Both the position numbers and the translations under genes were made by a program. A stretch of 64,000 bases of DNA, from NCBI GenBank assembly GCA_028824685.1, contig JAPPCZ010000047.1, positions 30,894-94,893 of the forward strand, read 5' to 3'. Numbering within the stretch: the stretch's first letter is position 1; every line of letters starts with the position of its first letter. Under the pieces are notes generated by a model, which did no database searches, was not told the origin of the DNA, and worked only from the letters and a program-made list of their open reading frames with translations. The stretch is from Candidatus Poribacteria bacterium. Lineage in GTDB: Bacteria; Poribacteria; WGA-4E; WGA-3G. Shown in pieces: positions 53,270 through 62,227 of this stretch.

Positions 53270-55423
53270 ATGAAACTTAAAAACAACATAATTATTTCCA
53301 CTTTAGTACTGATTTTTTCCATGATAGTTGTCCTAAACACTGGGGCAGAAGAAACCCTCTCAAAAGATGAAAAACGATTCGACCTTGATGGCAATGGCGA
53401 ACTAAGTACATCTGAAAAGGAACTCATGGTGAGAGTCGTGAGGATAGAAAATGCCAGAGATGTCCAATTCAGTGAGAACGAGATTCGTGAAATGGTCAGT
53501 GGCAGAAGTGACCGATCTCGCGGGAGGGGTGGATTTAGCAGAGGACGTGGCTCAAGAGAACCTTCAGGACCGCGCCTAAAACCAGAACAAGTTGACTTTA
53601 AGGATGGCACAGCGACAATTCCTGATCGGGAAACTTTCAAAAAGTTGTCATATCAAGGAACAGAGGTCCGTATTGACACTCAACTTGCTGGAATTGAGTT
53701 TGTAAAAATTCAGGTTGAAAATACCCATACACAGAATCCACAACTTTATTTTATGAACACAAAGACACACCGTTCTCATGGGAGTTTCATGCAGGCTGCT
53801 GGTTTAGGTAGAGGTCAAGGACAGATGCGGGGCGTGCTTAGCTACCGTCCACTTTTTACCGCACCGAACGGTGAACCCGGGGTTTACACTTTTGAGTTTA
53901 ATCCAAACGATGCTTTTCCGTTTGAAAAAATTAAACTTGTACACGACCTGCTTGTAGCAAAAATGCCAATACTCAAAAACAGGTTGGGATATTGTCCGTT
54001 GTGGGGTGCAATTAATATTTATAACCGTGAGAAGACGTTATATGACAAGGCTGAATTTCCAGTCTATTTTGAGGACGACCTTTACGCGAATGTTGGCTAC
54101 CTTCCACTAAATCAGGTTGAGTCGTATGGTCGGCTGCGTGTATTGGAAGCAAACGAACGTCCTACACCACGCGACATCGTAATATGCAAGACCTTACCAA
54201 ACGAGATGCCGAGAGTTGCGGGAATTATCACAGGTGTGAGGCAAACGCCGCTTTCACATGTCAATCTACGGGCCATTCAGGACAAAGTTCCCAACGCATT
54301 CATTACCAAAGCGTGGGAAAATAGATTAATTGCACCATTCATCGGAAAATATGTCTACTACAGGGTAAACGCAGATGGTTTTGAAATTAGAGAGGCAACC
54401 CGTAAAGAGGTAGAAACTCATTTTGCAGATTTACGTCCCGCTAAAACACAAAAACCTACACGCGATCTTTCTGTTAAAAAGATATTACCGCTTGATGAAA
54501 TTGGATTCACAGACTCCTCAAGTTTTGGGGTAAAAACAGCCAACGTTGCAACACTAAGGACGTTTGGATTTTCTGAGGGCACCGTACCCAACGGATTTGG
54601 AGTGCCGTTCTATTTCTACGATGAGTTCATGAAGCATAACGGCTTTTATAAAAAGATTGAGGCACTACTTAAGGATCCTGATTTTCAGAATTCACATGAC
54701 ACGAAGGAAGCAGAACTAATAAAGTTTAGGGCAGAGATTGAGAACGGAAAAATGCCAGCGTGGATGATGCGTGCCCTTTCAGATTTACAAAATTCATTCC
54801 CGGACGGGACTTCTCTCCGATGTCGCTCCAGCACAAATAACGAAGATTTACCTGGGTTTAGCGGTGCAGGTTTATATGATTCTTTCACACACAATCCAGA
54901 CGAAGGACATCTATCAAAGTCAATTAAACAAGTCTATGCAAGCCTTTGGAATTTTCGTGCATTTGAAGCGCGCGATTTCTTTCGTATTGACCATTTAACT
55001 ACGGCTATGGGTGTGCTTGTACATCCAAATTTTGAAAACGAAACGGCAAATGGTGTAGCAGTAACCGATGATGTCGTGTATCAAACTGAAGGAAATTACT
55101 ACCTCAACACACAAGTAGGTGAAAACCTTGTGACGAACCCAGAAGATCAATCCATTCCAGAAGAGATTTTGTTGGATTGGTGGGATAGCAATAACTATAG
55201 GGTTGTGTCAACTTCCAATCGGACCTCAGATGGCAAACAAATTCTGACGGACAAGTATCTGCGCGAACTGAATCTCTATCTTGGCACGGTTCACAACAAA
55301 TTTAGTCAGTTATACGGTGCTTCATCCCAAACGAAAGACTTTGCTATGGAGATTGAATTCAAGATTACGAAAGATGGTAAAATATCAATCAAACAAGCAC
55401 GACCTTGGGGCAGTAGGTTGTGA
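53270..55423 (+). CDS. Secreted PEP-synthase/PPDK-like protein with permuted domains
   Basis: 717 residues from ATG 53270 (GAGGAAAA upstream). Signal peptide about 1-25 (TGAEE). An EF-hand/dockerin-like loop DLDGNGELSTSEKEL (about 37-51) is followed by an Arg/Gly-rich stretch and a beta domain. TPLSHVNLRAIQDKVPNA (about 325-342) looks like the swivelling phosphohistidine motif. The ATP-binding domain with SLRCRSSTNNEDLPGFSGAG comes after it (about 520-540), ending in IKQARPWG. In PEP synthase the ATP domain comes first. A secreted or periplasmic protein of this type lacks an obvious ATP source. Confidence 0.82.
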   Translation: MKLKNNIIISTLVLIFSMIVVLNTGAEETLSKDEKRFDLDGNGELSTSEKELMVRVVRIENARDVQFSENEIREMVSGRSDRSRGRGGFSRGRGSREPSGPRLKPEQVDFKDGTATIPDRETFKKLSYQGTEVRIDTQLAGIEFVKIQVENTHTQNPQLYFMNTKTHRSHGSFMQAAGLGRGQGQMRGVLSYRPLFTAPNGEPGVYTFEFNPNDAFPFEKIKLVHDLLVAKMPILKNRLGYCPLWGAINIYNREKTLYDKAEFPVYFEDDLYANVGYLPLNQVESYGRLRVLEANERPTPRDIVICKTLPNEMPRVAGIITGVRQTPLSHVNLRAIQDKVPNAFITKAWENRLIAPFIGKYVYYRVNADGFEIREATRKEVETHFADLRPAKTQKPTRDLSVKKILPLDEIGFTDSSSFGVKTANVATLRTFGFSEGTVPNGFGVPFYFYDEFMKHNGFYKKIEALLKDPDFQNSHDTKEAELIKFRAEIENGKMPAWMMRALSDLQNSFPDGTSLRCRSSTNNEDLPGFSGAGLYDSFTHNPDEGHLSKSIKQVYASLWNFRAFEARDFFRIDHLTTAMGVLVHPNFENETANGVAVTDDVVYQTEGNYYLNTQVGENLVTNPEDQSIPEEILLDWWDSNNYRVVSTSNRTSDGKQILTDKYLRELNLYLGTVHNKFSQLYGASSQTKDFAMEIEFKITKDGKISIKQARPWGSRL

Positions 55424-55434
55424 ATCTATGCTGA

Positions 55435-56046
55435 TTATAAATCGTCAAGTGGAAATTTCTCAGTTATAAGCATAAGAGGATGCCCGTTAGAAACAATTCT
55501 ATAGGTGCGACTGAGAAAAGGTTGTCCCTCAAAATGTGCAATGCTACTTGGCAATCCGGTTGCTTGTTCAACACCCCACCAAAGCAAATCACGACGGGTT
55601 TCCAATTGGTTGTGTTGCAAAAGGGTTCCTAAACCTTTTATACCTGCTTCCAAACCTTCCACAACGCTTTGGGGTAAACGTTCATGAACAATTTGAGACA
55701 CAGCATAAGCATGGATTTTCGGAGTTTGATTTTCTGTGGAAGGTGTCTGCAGAACAACTTCTCGTGCGATAATATTACCGCCTGTTGGGAGGTCAAGCCA
55801 GAAGTGTTTGTTATGAAGTGTCCGTCTTGCTTGGTATAATAGGACTACTTGCATCGGTGACAACTTATATGCTTCAATAAAACGTGTAACGGTTCCATCT
55901 GCAACAAGTAAAGCTCGGTGAAATGGTGTTAGTCGAGAAAGACTTATGTCCTTCAAAGCAGCAGGTCTATTGGATTGCGCGACAAATAACTCTTTTACAC
56001 GTTTATTGACAAAGGTATCAAGATTAGAAAAGGAATCTATTTTCAT
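55435..56046 (-). CDS. Chorismate pyruvate-lyase-like protein (DUF98/UbiC-like)
   Basis: 203 residues from ATG 56046; the frame is open 30 codons further upstream with Thr/Lys-rich sequence unlike the family. The pattern LTPFHRALLVADGTVTRFIE, REVVLQTP, HERLPQSVVEGL and LSRTYRIVSNGHPLMLITEK is that of DUF98/chorismate-lyase-like proteins, which release pyruvate from chorismate to give hydroxybenzoate. A UbiA-like prenyltransferase and UbiX gene lie 5 kb downstream on the same strand. It is convergent with the ATP-grasp gene. Confidence 0.75.
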   Translation of the reverse strand: MKIDSFSNLDTFVNKRVKELFVAQSNRPAALKDISLSRLTPFHRALLVADGTVTRFIEAYKLSPMQVVLLYQARRTLHNKHFWLDLPTGGNIIAREVVLQTPSTENQTPKIHAYAVSQIVHERLPQSVVEGLEAGIKGLGTLLQHNQLETRRDLLWWGVEQATGLPSSIAHFEGQPFLSRTYRIVSNGHPLMLITEKFPLDDL

Positions 56047-56260
56047 TTTTGCTATCAAAATTGTGGTAGTTGTAATTTGGGCGTAGTGTCTTTTAGTTTT
56101 TTGATGTGTTTTACTGGAAATGGTTATTTGAATCAAACATCAGTGTGTTTAAATAGGATACCATAAATCAGTGTGTAGTGCAACTGGAAAGCATTATGCC
56201 ATGCATTTGGGTTCTATAAATTAGACCTATTGAAGCCAAAAAAGTTCGTAATGGATAAAT

Positions 56261-56495
56261 GGGTGTGTAAGTTTTGGTTATTAAACCGAATATATTTTGT
56301 AGGAGGGAACTCCGGGGAATGCCAAAAGGCATTCATACCCGCTGAATGCCATACGCGCATTCAGCGTTGATTTGGCCAAATGCCTAAATGGCATTTATAG
56401 CGTTGATTTCTTGATTTGGATTCCCGACAGGTCGCGATTCGGAGATTGCTCCTACAGGTTTTATCTGCATATTTCTACAAAAACTTTACATACCC
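56261..56495. mobile_element. Probable non-autonomous element, family E
   Basis: The ends GGGTGTGTAAGTTTTGG and CAAAAACTTTACATACCC are inverted copies. The flanks TGGATAAAT and TGGATAACC agree at 7 of 9 positions, a decayed target duplication. The interior combines several modules: GTAGGAGGGAACTCCGGGGA, GAATGCC hairpins with AGCGTTGATTT, and the GTCGCGATTCGGAGATTGCT module. Confidence 0.6.
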
Positions 56496-56576
56496 TGGAT
56501 AACCCTGACCATGATTGCAAAAGTATTGACGATGAATTTGTTAAAGTGATATAATTTTACAAGTGCGATCTGTTTA

Positions 56577-56925
56577 CTATAGTTTGGACAATTTTTATAA
56601 ACCTGAGTAGATATAAGAGTTAGTTCACCGTTTATGTTGCCAAATCAACGCACACCGAATAAAACAGAAACCCTCTTTGCTCCAGCGGAGCAATATGTTT
56701 ATAGCCACAGTATAGAACGACACATCCGCTCCAGCGGAGCGGTATGTGATTTCCGACACATAACATCCGCTGGAGTGCGAAAATGTGGCATATCGTTTTC
56801 TATAAACATAGCACTCCGCTGGAGGGCAGTATTTTCGTGGTGTTCCACTGATATGCTAAACTCGTAAAAAATAGATTTTCCGTTGAAACTCAACTTTCAT
56901 GAGGCAAGAATTGTCCAAACTATAG
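56577..56925. mobile_element. Non-autonomous element, family B, with 9-bp target duplication
   Basis: 349 bp with 17-bp perfect inverted ends CTATAGTTTGGACAATT / AATTGTCCAAACTATAG and ATCTGTTTA on both sides (56568-56576 and 56926-56934). The interior holds REP-like units of the GCTCC-AGC-GGAGC type at 56679 and 56728, and reverse units around 56766 and 56800-56825. No transposase frame is present. Confidence 0.9.
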
Positions 56926-56955
56926 ATCTGTTTAAACTTATAGGAGAAAACGCAA

Positions 56956-57534
56956 ATGAGAAATAAAAAGCACAGACAACACTATGCTATTAACAGTGTG
57001 ATTAAACAGAAACCTATCATTCAATCGCAGATTTCTATTCTATTAGTAGTAACACTGCTGTCCCTATCAGTTTTCGGGTGTGGGACGATATTAATGCGCG
57101 AGGGAAAGTATGAAGCACCTGATTTGCCAAAATCCGAATTGGCTACAATCCAAATTGATACGAAGGGGAAGTGGATTCAACGCACTAACCTAATTGCTTT
57201 GCGAATCAGTGGAAAGTTGGCATTAAGTAAAGAAATTGGAGAAAACAAAGATGTATCCATTGATGAGATTTTAGTTGCTCCCGGAAAGCAAGACATGTCT
57301 GTTCTAATTGTCTATGAATCTTATGATGAAGGCACGCGGGCAACTGTTCAAACATCATCAAGTTTTGATGCTGATGTAAAGGCTGGTGGTATCTACCTTT
57401 TGAAAGGTGATTTTACCTATATTGCCGGAGGAGAATTTTCCTTTGAATTAGTTAATACAGATACAGACAGAGTTGTTAGTAAACCGAAAATATTTGATTT
57501 GCAAAATGGAAGAATTTCTTTTAAAGTCAAATGA
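56956..57534 (+). CDS. Putative lipoprotein of unknown function
   Basis: 192 residues; AGGAGA precedes the ATG. A long basic N-region (about 1-25) is followed by a hydrophobic helix ending LSVFGCG, a lipobox with Cys near residue 42. The mature part is beta-rich (LATIQIDTKGKWIQRTNLIA, GGIYLLKGDFTYIAGGEF). The family is not recognised; the plan resembles small PEGA-less envelope lipoproteins. The family B element ends 31 bp before the start codon and may affect its expression. Confidence 0.72.
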   Translation: MRNKKHRQHYAINSVIKQKPIIQSQISILLVVTLLSLSVFGCGTILMREGKYEAPDLPKSELATIQIDTKGKWIQRTNLIALRISGKLALSKEIGENKDVSIDEILVAPGKQDMSVLIVYESYDEGTRATVQTSSSFDADVKAGGIYLLKGDFTYIAGGEFSFELVNTDTDRVVSKPKIFDLQNGRISFKVK

Positions 57535-57567
57535 GCGATGAATTTCATTGAAATCGCTAAATGCCAT

Positions 57568-57700
57568 TAGTGCTTTGTCAACATATTATTGTAGGTCGCG
57601 ATTCGGAGATCGCACCTACAAAAGTCTTTTGTATTGTAGGAGGGAACTCCGATTCCCGACTACACTCAAAAACCATCAATTAGCACTTGACTAAGCATTA
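57568..57700. mobile_element. Non-autonomous element, family D copy 2
   Basis: 133 bp with inverted ends TAGTGCTTTGTCAA and TTGACTAAGCATTA, the same order of inner modules as copy 1 at 22712-22843, including the shared ACATATTATTGTAGGTCGCG. It lies between the convergent lipoprotein and sulfatase genes. Confidence 0.7.
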
Positions 57701-57736
57701 GTCTCACCGCCCAAAATTTGGGGTAATATAGTGTTA

Positions 57737-59251
57737 TTAAGCATAGGATAATCGCTCAACTCTTTTCTCCAACGTCTCCATTTCTTCAAGAATAGCACCG
57801 ATAAGATTTGCTTTATCAGCAGCATAAGCAGGATTGTCCCACTGATTGACTCGCTCGGATGGATCGTCTTCCAAATCGTAAAGTTCTCCATAAGGGTGTC
57901 CACAGTACCAAGTCAACTTCCGCGTATCAGTCACAATCGTTTTAAGGCGTAAGCCTTGTGGGTCGTCTACACATTCAATCAATAGCGAATCTCGCACGGA
58001 TTCCTGTTCTCCAGTAAGCATCGGCATTGCATTCACCCCATCAGTATCAGATGGTATGGGTAATCCTGCAGCGGCAAGCACAGTCGGCACAATATCAACA
58101 TGACTAAACAGTGCGTGTGTCCGTTGTCCAGATGGTATTACTGCCGGATACCTTATCAAAGTCGGCACACGGACAAGTTGTTCGTAATGAAACGATCCCT
58201 TCATCCAAAGCCCATGGTCCCCCAGCAGTTCGCCGTGGTCTGTGGTAAACAATACCAAGGTGTTTTCATTCAGTCCACATTCATCAAGACACGTCAAGAT
58301 GCGTCCCATCTCCTGATCGATAATCTTCACCATATTGTAGTAGTATGCTCTTCCGAGTCGCGCATCGTGTTCTGAAACTTTACGAAAATCTGCACCGCCA
58401 CCTTGCCCTGCCATAGCATACTTGCCAAGGATCTTTGACTTACTCAGTTGTCCGCAACGCGCCTCCATAAAATGAGGAGGTTTGTCGTCCAACTCGCCCT
58501 CAATGAAATCTGGCAGCGGCACCTCTGCGGGATCAACACGTGCCTCAAATTCAGTCGGTACACAGTGCGGGTGATGCGGGTCTTGAAAACCGACTGCTAA
58601 TAAAAACGGTTGGTTAGCATCGTGGTTTGTTAGAAAATCTATTGTCCGGTCAGCAGTCCAAACACTATTGTGGTATTTCAAGGGTATGTCCCAATCGTGT
58701 GCGCCACCACCAAATCCTACTTGCGATAGCCGCCTGGCTTTGCTGTAACTTGCAAACGTATCTTCAGAAACTTGAGAGCGAACCCATTCACCGTAATGCC
58801 CGGCAATACCGTAGGTTGCATGTCCAAGTGCCAATTCCACCGTCTCAAACCCATAATATGGACCGCTGAAATCAGGATAACGGTCTGTATTGCCTCGTGC
58901 TTCAACAGATTCTTCAGCGGATGCCCCGAAAGGCTGAAAATGCGCTTTTCCAATATAATGTGTGCGATACCCGACATCCAAGAGACGATGTGAAATCATC
59001 GGTTCGTCTTCTGGGACGTTCATGCCGACGTTCCACGCCCCATGTCGACTCACATACTTTCCTGAAAAGATTGATGCGCGGGCAGGTGTACACACCGGAT
59101 TCGTACAATACGCGCGTTCAAAACAGACACCTTCTGAAGCGAATTTGTCTAAATGTGGCGTATCCGTATATGTTGAACCGTAGCAGCTAAGGCTATCTGT
59201 TCGCTGTTGGTCAGTCGTGATGATAATTATGTTAGGACGTTGTACATTCAT
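57737..59251 (-). CDS. Sulfatase (formylglycine type)
   Basis: 504 residues from ATG 59251. NIIIITTDQQRTDSLSCYG supplies the metal-binding Asp pair; NPVCTPARASIFSGKY is the C-x-P-x-R formylglycine site (about residues 56-60) with the following SxxTG-like part; TLVLFTTDHGELLGDHGLWM carries further metal ligands. No signal peptide is seen. It should hydrolyse a sulfate ester of a glycan or small molecule; choline-sulfatase- or iduronate-sulfatase-like enzymes are alternatives. It needs a formylglycine-generating enzyme encoded elsewhere. Confidence 0.93.
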   Translation of the reverse strand: MNVQRPNIIIITTDQQRTDSLSCYGSTYTDTPHLDKFASEGVCFERAYCTNPVCTPARASIFSGKYVSRHGAWNVGMNVPEDEPMISHRLLDVGYRTHYIGKAHFQPFGASAEESVEARGNTDRYPDFSGPYYGFETVELALGHATYGIAGHYGEWVRSQVSEDTFASYSKARRLSQVGFGGGAHDWDIPLKYHNSVWTADRTIDFLTNHDANQPFLLAVGFQDPHHPHCVPTEFEARVDPAEVPLPDFIEGELDDKPPHFMEARCGQLSKSKILGKYAMAGQGGGADFRKVSEHDARLGRAYYYNMVKIIDQEMGRILTCLDECGLNENTLVLFTTDHGELLGDHGLWMKGSFHYEQLVRVPTLIRYPAVIPSGQRTHALFSHVDIVPTVLAAAGLPIPSDTDGVNAMPMLTGEQESVRDSLLIECVDDPQGLRLKTIVTDTRKLTWYCGHPYGELYDLEDDPSERVNQWDNPAYAADKANLIGAILEEMETLEKRVERLSYA

Positions 59252-59265
59252 AGATATTGACAACC

Positions 59266-59865
59266 TTAATTTTCCTGTATCGCTTTGAAAACAGAATCAA
59301 TAGCACCAAATAGAATAGGCAAATTTGCTAAAGTAAAACTCGTTCTGTTCCGTGTAAAGACATCGCCGACAAACCGTCCAAATTCCCACAATGTTCCATC
59401 AGTAACAATACCGTAGACAGGGAAAGAGGGATCGTCATTTATCTTTTGCGCAGCAACCAACTCAGATAAACATTGTCCCCATCCCTGCTCAAAATCGTTC
59501 TTTTTCGCTTCAACGAACATAATCAAAGGTGTTCCGACAACAGTAATGCCTAATTCAGACTTTGTAGCAATAATATAATCTGGTGTACCATTCAAAATCT
59601 CATCGTAAGTAATAGATTTCTTTACCCAAAGTCCATAGTTTTCAGCATAATCTTTGTAAATCTCTCTTAAAATAGGAAATATAACCACTTCACATCTTGA
59701 GCCTTCTGATGTAAAAAAATCAATATGTTGCTGACTAAATTCAAGTTCTTTTAAAAAATGTTCTGAAGGATCTTTTGCCTCAACTCCAAAAAAATCATTA
59801 TATGAGTATTTGATATTATATTTTTCTTGCACTTCAGAAATTGTCTTGAAATCACTAAATGCCAT
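59266..59865 (-). CDS. PD-(D/E)XK nuclease-like protein
   Basis: 199 residues, no signal peptide. NGTPDYIIATKSELG followed by LIMFVEAKKNDFEQGWGQ gives the Asp...ExK core of restriction-like nucleases, with the Gln-rich helix after it. Similar stand-alone proteins are frequent in cyanobacteria and other repeat-rich genomes; function unknown. GGAGG precedes the ATG. It lies between the sulfatase and the sugar isomerase genes. Confidence 0.7.
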   Translation of the reverse strand: MAFSDFKTISEVQEKYNIKYSYNDFFGVEAKDPSEHFLKELEFSQQHIDFFTSEGSRCEVVIFPILREIYKDYAENYGLWVKKSITYDEILNGTPDYIIATKSELGITVVGTPLIMFVEAKKNDFEQGWGQCLSELVAAQKINDDPSFPVYGIVTDGTLWEFGRFVGDVFTRNRTSFTLANLPILFGAIDSVFKAIQEN

Positions 59866-59923
59866 CTGTGCTGCCTCCTATAATTTCAATATAAATTTGA
59901 GAATCATTGGAGCGGATAATAGA

Positions 59924-60745
59924 TTAGGTACAAAACGGTTTTAAGTATGTATAACTCTGTTCCGCTGCATCTTCAGGTTCCATAATCTCTCGAAAAGCCT
60001 GATGCACTGTCACATAACCATCATAACCAATGGCTTCCAAACCGCGAAACACTAACGGAAAATCAATCCCGCCCTTATCTTGCAAACGGATCGGGTCGTG
60101 TGGCACTTCACCTTGAATCCACGTCAAAAGACGAGTTTTTCCTTCCGGTCGACGGATATGATTTTGGAGATAGACATTAAAAAGATACGGTGAAAATCGT
60201 TTGAGCGTCTCAACACCGTAATCCTGCGCGCAGAGATCAAGATTAGCGGGTTCGTAGATAATGCCAAAATTCTTTCTACCGACGCGTTTTAACACATCAA
60301 TTGAACCTTCAACCGTTTCAAACAGACTCTGTGTATGTGACTGATGCGCGAGACGAATACCGCGTTCTGCGGCTTCGTCAGTCGCGCGTTGTGCCCATGG
60401 AATATCCTCCTCAACTTTCATTGCTATCCGAATCAGGTCTGCCCCGAGAAGTTCCGTTAAATCCAGATAAGGTGTTATATTGCGCAGTCCATCAGGTCCT
60501 TCATCGTTATTGAGCGGCACAGGAAAATCGCCTGTGATCATAGAGATTTTTAGGTTAAGTGAATCTGTCTGCTTACGTGCAGCAGTAATCTGCTCCAGAG
60601 GTGAATGGATACCGACTTGGGATGCACGCATACACATTGCCTCGTAACCAAGGTTCGCTGCGAGTTCTGTTAGCTGAACAAAAGTATGGGTAGCATCTCT
60701 TTTAGAGGCATTTTCTGCAACACGAACAGAAAGTGATAGTTTCAT
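59924..60745 (-). CDS. Sugar phosphate isomerase/epimerase (AP-endonuclease-2-like TIM barrel)
   Basis: 273 residues. TIM-barrel pattern of the xylose-isomerase-like superfamily: LAANLGYEAMCMRASQVGI, KISMITGDFP, LLGADLIRIAMKVEED, LAHQSHTQSLFET, FGIIYEPANLD, and DGYVTVHQAF supply Glu/His/Asp metal ligands. The substrate is likely a sugar or inositol derivative, in line with the three Gfo/Idh/MocA enzymes of the window. It lies 35 bp downstream of the UbiA-like gene. Confidence 0.85.
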   Translation of the reverse strand: MKLSLSVRVAENASKRDATHTFVQLTELAANLGYEAMCMRASQVGIHSPLEQITAARKQTDSLNLKISMITGDFPVPLNNDEGPDGLRNITPYLDLTELLGADLIRIAMKVEEDIPWAQRATDEAAERGIRLAHQSHTQSLFETVEGSIDVLKRVGRKNFGIIYEPANLDLCAQDYGVETLKRFSPYLFNVYLQNHIRRPEGKTRLLTWIQGEVPHDPIRLQDKGGIDFPLVFRGLEAIGYDGYVTVHQAFREIMEPEDAAEQSYTYLKPFCT

Positions 60746-60780
60746 GTAATCCTTTCTCCAAAGTTCTTAGTATAAAACCA

Positions 60781-61629
60781 CTACAGTAAAATATCGGCAA
60801 TTGAAAGTGCCATCAAAACCAAACTAATCATGCCGTTCAATGTGAAAAATGCGAGATTGACGCGGGACAGGTCATTCGGTTTGACGATAGCATGCTCGTA
60901 TATAAAAATCAGAAGGACAATTCCAACGCCAATATAGTAGAAAATTCCCAATTCGGTTAGGAAAGGAATACAGAACAGAAGCAAAACGGCAACAACGTGC
61001 AGCGCAGACGAAACCCATAACGCCCAACGAATGCCTAACCGCGCTGGAATAGAATGAAGCCCATGTTTTCTATCAAAATTCACATCTTGACATGCATAAA
61101 TAATGTCAAATCCAGCAGTCCAAAGCAATACAACACAGCACAGGATTATTGGGGTCCAATCAAATCTCCCCTTAATTGCAATCCATGCCCCGACGGGTGA
61201 AATAGAAAGCGCAAGTCCTAACCAAAAATGCGAAAGTGAGGTAAAACGTTTGGTATATGAATATCCCATAATCACGGCAAGTGCAACTGGTGACAATGCA
61301 AATGCCAATGGATTCAATTGCCATGCTGCGAACACCAACAAACCTGCCGATACAATGGTAAAAATCCATACCGATCCTTTTGTGATTAAGCCTGCAGGAA
61401 TTGCCCGCATAGCCGTACGCGGATTTTCGCTATCTATTTCCGCATCGGCAAGGCGGTTAAATGCCATCGCACAACTGCGCGCACCCACCATCGCCACGAG
61501 AACCCATCCGAGTTTTGACAAAGGCGGGAGTCCCTCCGCAGCAATAAAAGCACTCATAATCGCAAACGGCAGGGCGAAAATGGTATGTTCGAACTTGATC
61601 ATCTCAAGGATAATTCTGAGTTTTCGCAT
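60781..61629 (-). CDS. UbiA-like polyprenyltransferase (4-hydroxybenzoate or MqnP type)
   Basis: 282 residues from ATG 61629, about eight transmembrane helices. NRLADAEIDSENPRT (about 59-73) is the first Asp-rich motif NxxxDxxxD, and DIIYACQDVNFDRKHGL the second DxxxD. The sequence type (KFEHTIFALPFA start) is that of UbiA and of MqnP, which prenylates the naphthoquinone precursor in the futalosine pathway. It follows ubiX by seven bases, so it acts in quinone synthesis. Which quinone cannot be decided here. Confidence 0.9.
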   Translation of the reverse strand: MRKLRIILEMIKFEHTIFALPFAIMSAFIAAEGLPPLSKLGWVLVAMVGARSCAMAFNRLADAEIDSENPRTAMRAIPAGLITKGSVWIFTIVSAGLLVFAAWQLNPLAFALSPVALAVIMGYSYTKRFTSLSHFWLGLALSISPVGAWIAIKGRFDWTPIILCCVVLLWTAGFDIIYACQDVNFDRKHGLHSIPARLGIRWALWVSSALHVVAVLLLFCIPFLTELGIFYYIGVGIVLLIFIYEHAIVKPNDLSRVNLAFFTLNGMISLVLMALSIADILL

Positions 61630-61636
61630 CAATTGC

Positions 61637-62227
61637 CTATTCTTTCCACCGTTGCGTCAGACCTGAATCTATACCGAACTGATCCAAGATTTTTGTCACA
61701 ACAAAGTTGATTTGATCGTCTACCGTTTTTGGAAAGTGGTAAAACCCTGGCATCGCAGGTAGCACACATACCCCAACTTGTGATAATTTGAGCATGTTTT
61801 CAAGATGGATGGAACTGAGCGGTGTTTCACGAGGTACTATGACGAGTTTGCGGCGTTCTTTGATACAGACGTCTGCTGAGCGATGGATAAGGTTACGCGA
61901 AATACCCGCTGCAATAGAGGCAACCGTTCCCATACTACATGGCACCACAATCATTCCCTCAGTCCGAAACGAACCGCTGGCAATTGACGCACCGATGTCG
62001 GATTCATGGTGATAAATAACCTGTTCTGCTTCAACACCAATGAGTGATTCCAACCGAAAATTGTCAATATCTACTTCAATCTTTAGTTCTTCCCACAACG
62101 CCCGCGCACCAGATTTAGAGATCGTCAGATGCACCTCTAAATCCTCCCGTTTCGCAAGGACTTCAAGAAGGCGAACACCGTAAACGACTGCGCTTGCACC
62201 TGTGATACCGACAATCAATCGTTTCAA
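61637..62227 (-). CDS. ubiX: Flavin prenyltransferase
   Basis: 196 residues. LIVGITGASAVVYGVRLLEV is the FMN-binding start and VVPCSMGTVASIAAGISRNL the conserved loop, followed by ADVCIKERRKLVIVPRETPL and PAMPGFYH. UbiX makes prenylated FMN for UbiD-type decarboxylases of quinone pathways. Translation starts at TTG 62227, directly after the stop of the LarA-like gene; GGAG lies nine bases before it. No UbiD is in the window. Confidence 0.95.
   Translation of the reverse strand: MKRLIVGITGASAVVYGVRLLEVLAKREDLEVHLTISKSGARALWEELKIEVDIDNFRLESLIGVEAEQVIYHHESDIGASIASGSFRTEGMIVVPCSMGTVASIAAGISRNLIHRSADVCIKERRKLVIVPRETPLSSIHLENMLKLSQVGVCVLPAMPGFYHFPKTVDDQINFVVTKILDQFGIDSGLTQRWKE

Larger units (their letters stand above)
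56047..56955. other. 909-bp gap with two nested-repeat elements
   Basis: No gene is seen. It contains the family E element (56261-56495), an isolated TAACCCTG family A-type end beside it (56500-56507), and the family B element (56577-56925). The first 200 bp (56047-56260) are AT-rich without recognisable signals. Confidence 0.7.

Noticed and set aside
53086..53640. 184-residue minus-strand frame
   Set aside because: It is a shadow of the Arg/Gly-rich part of the ATP-grasp gene and runs into the family A element.
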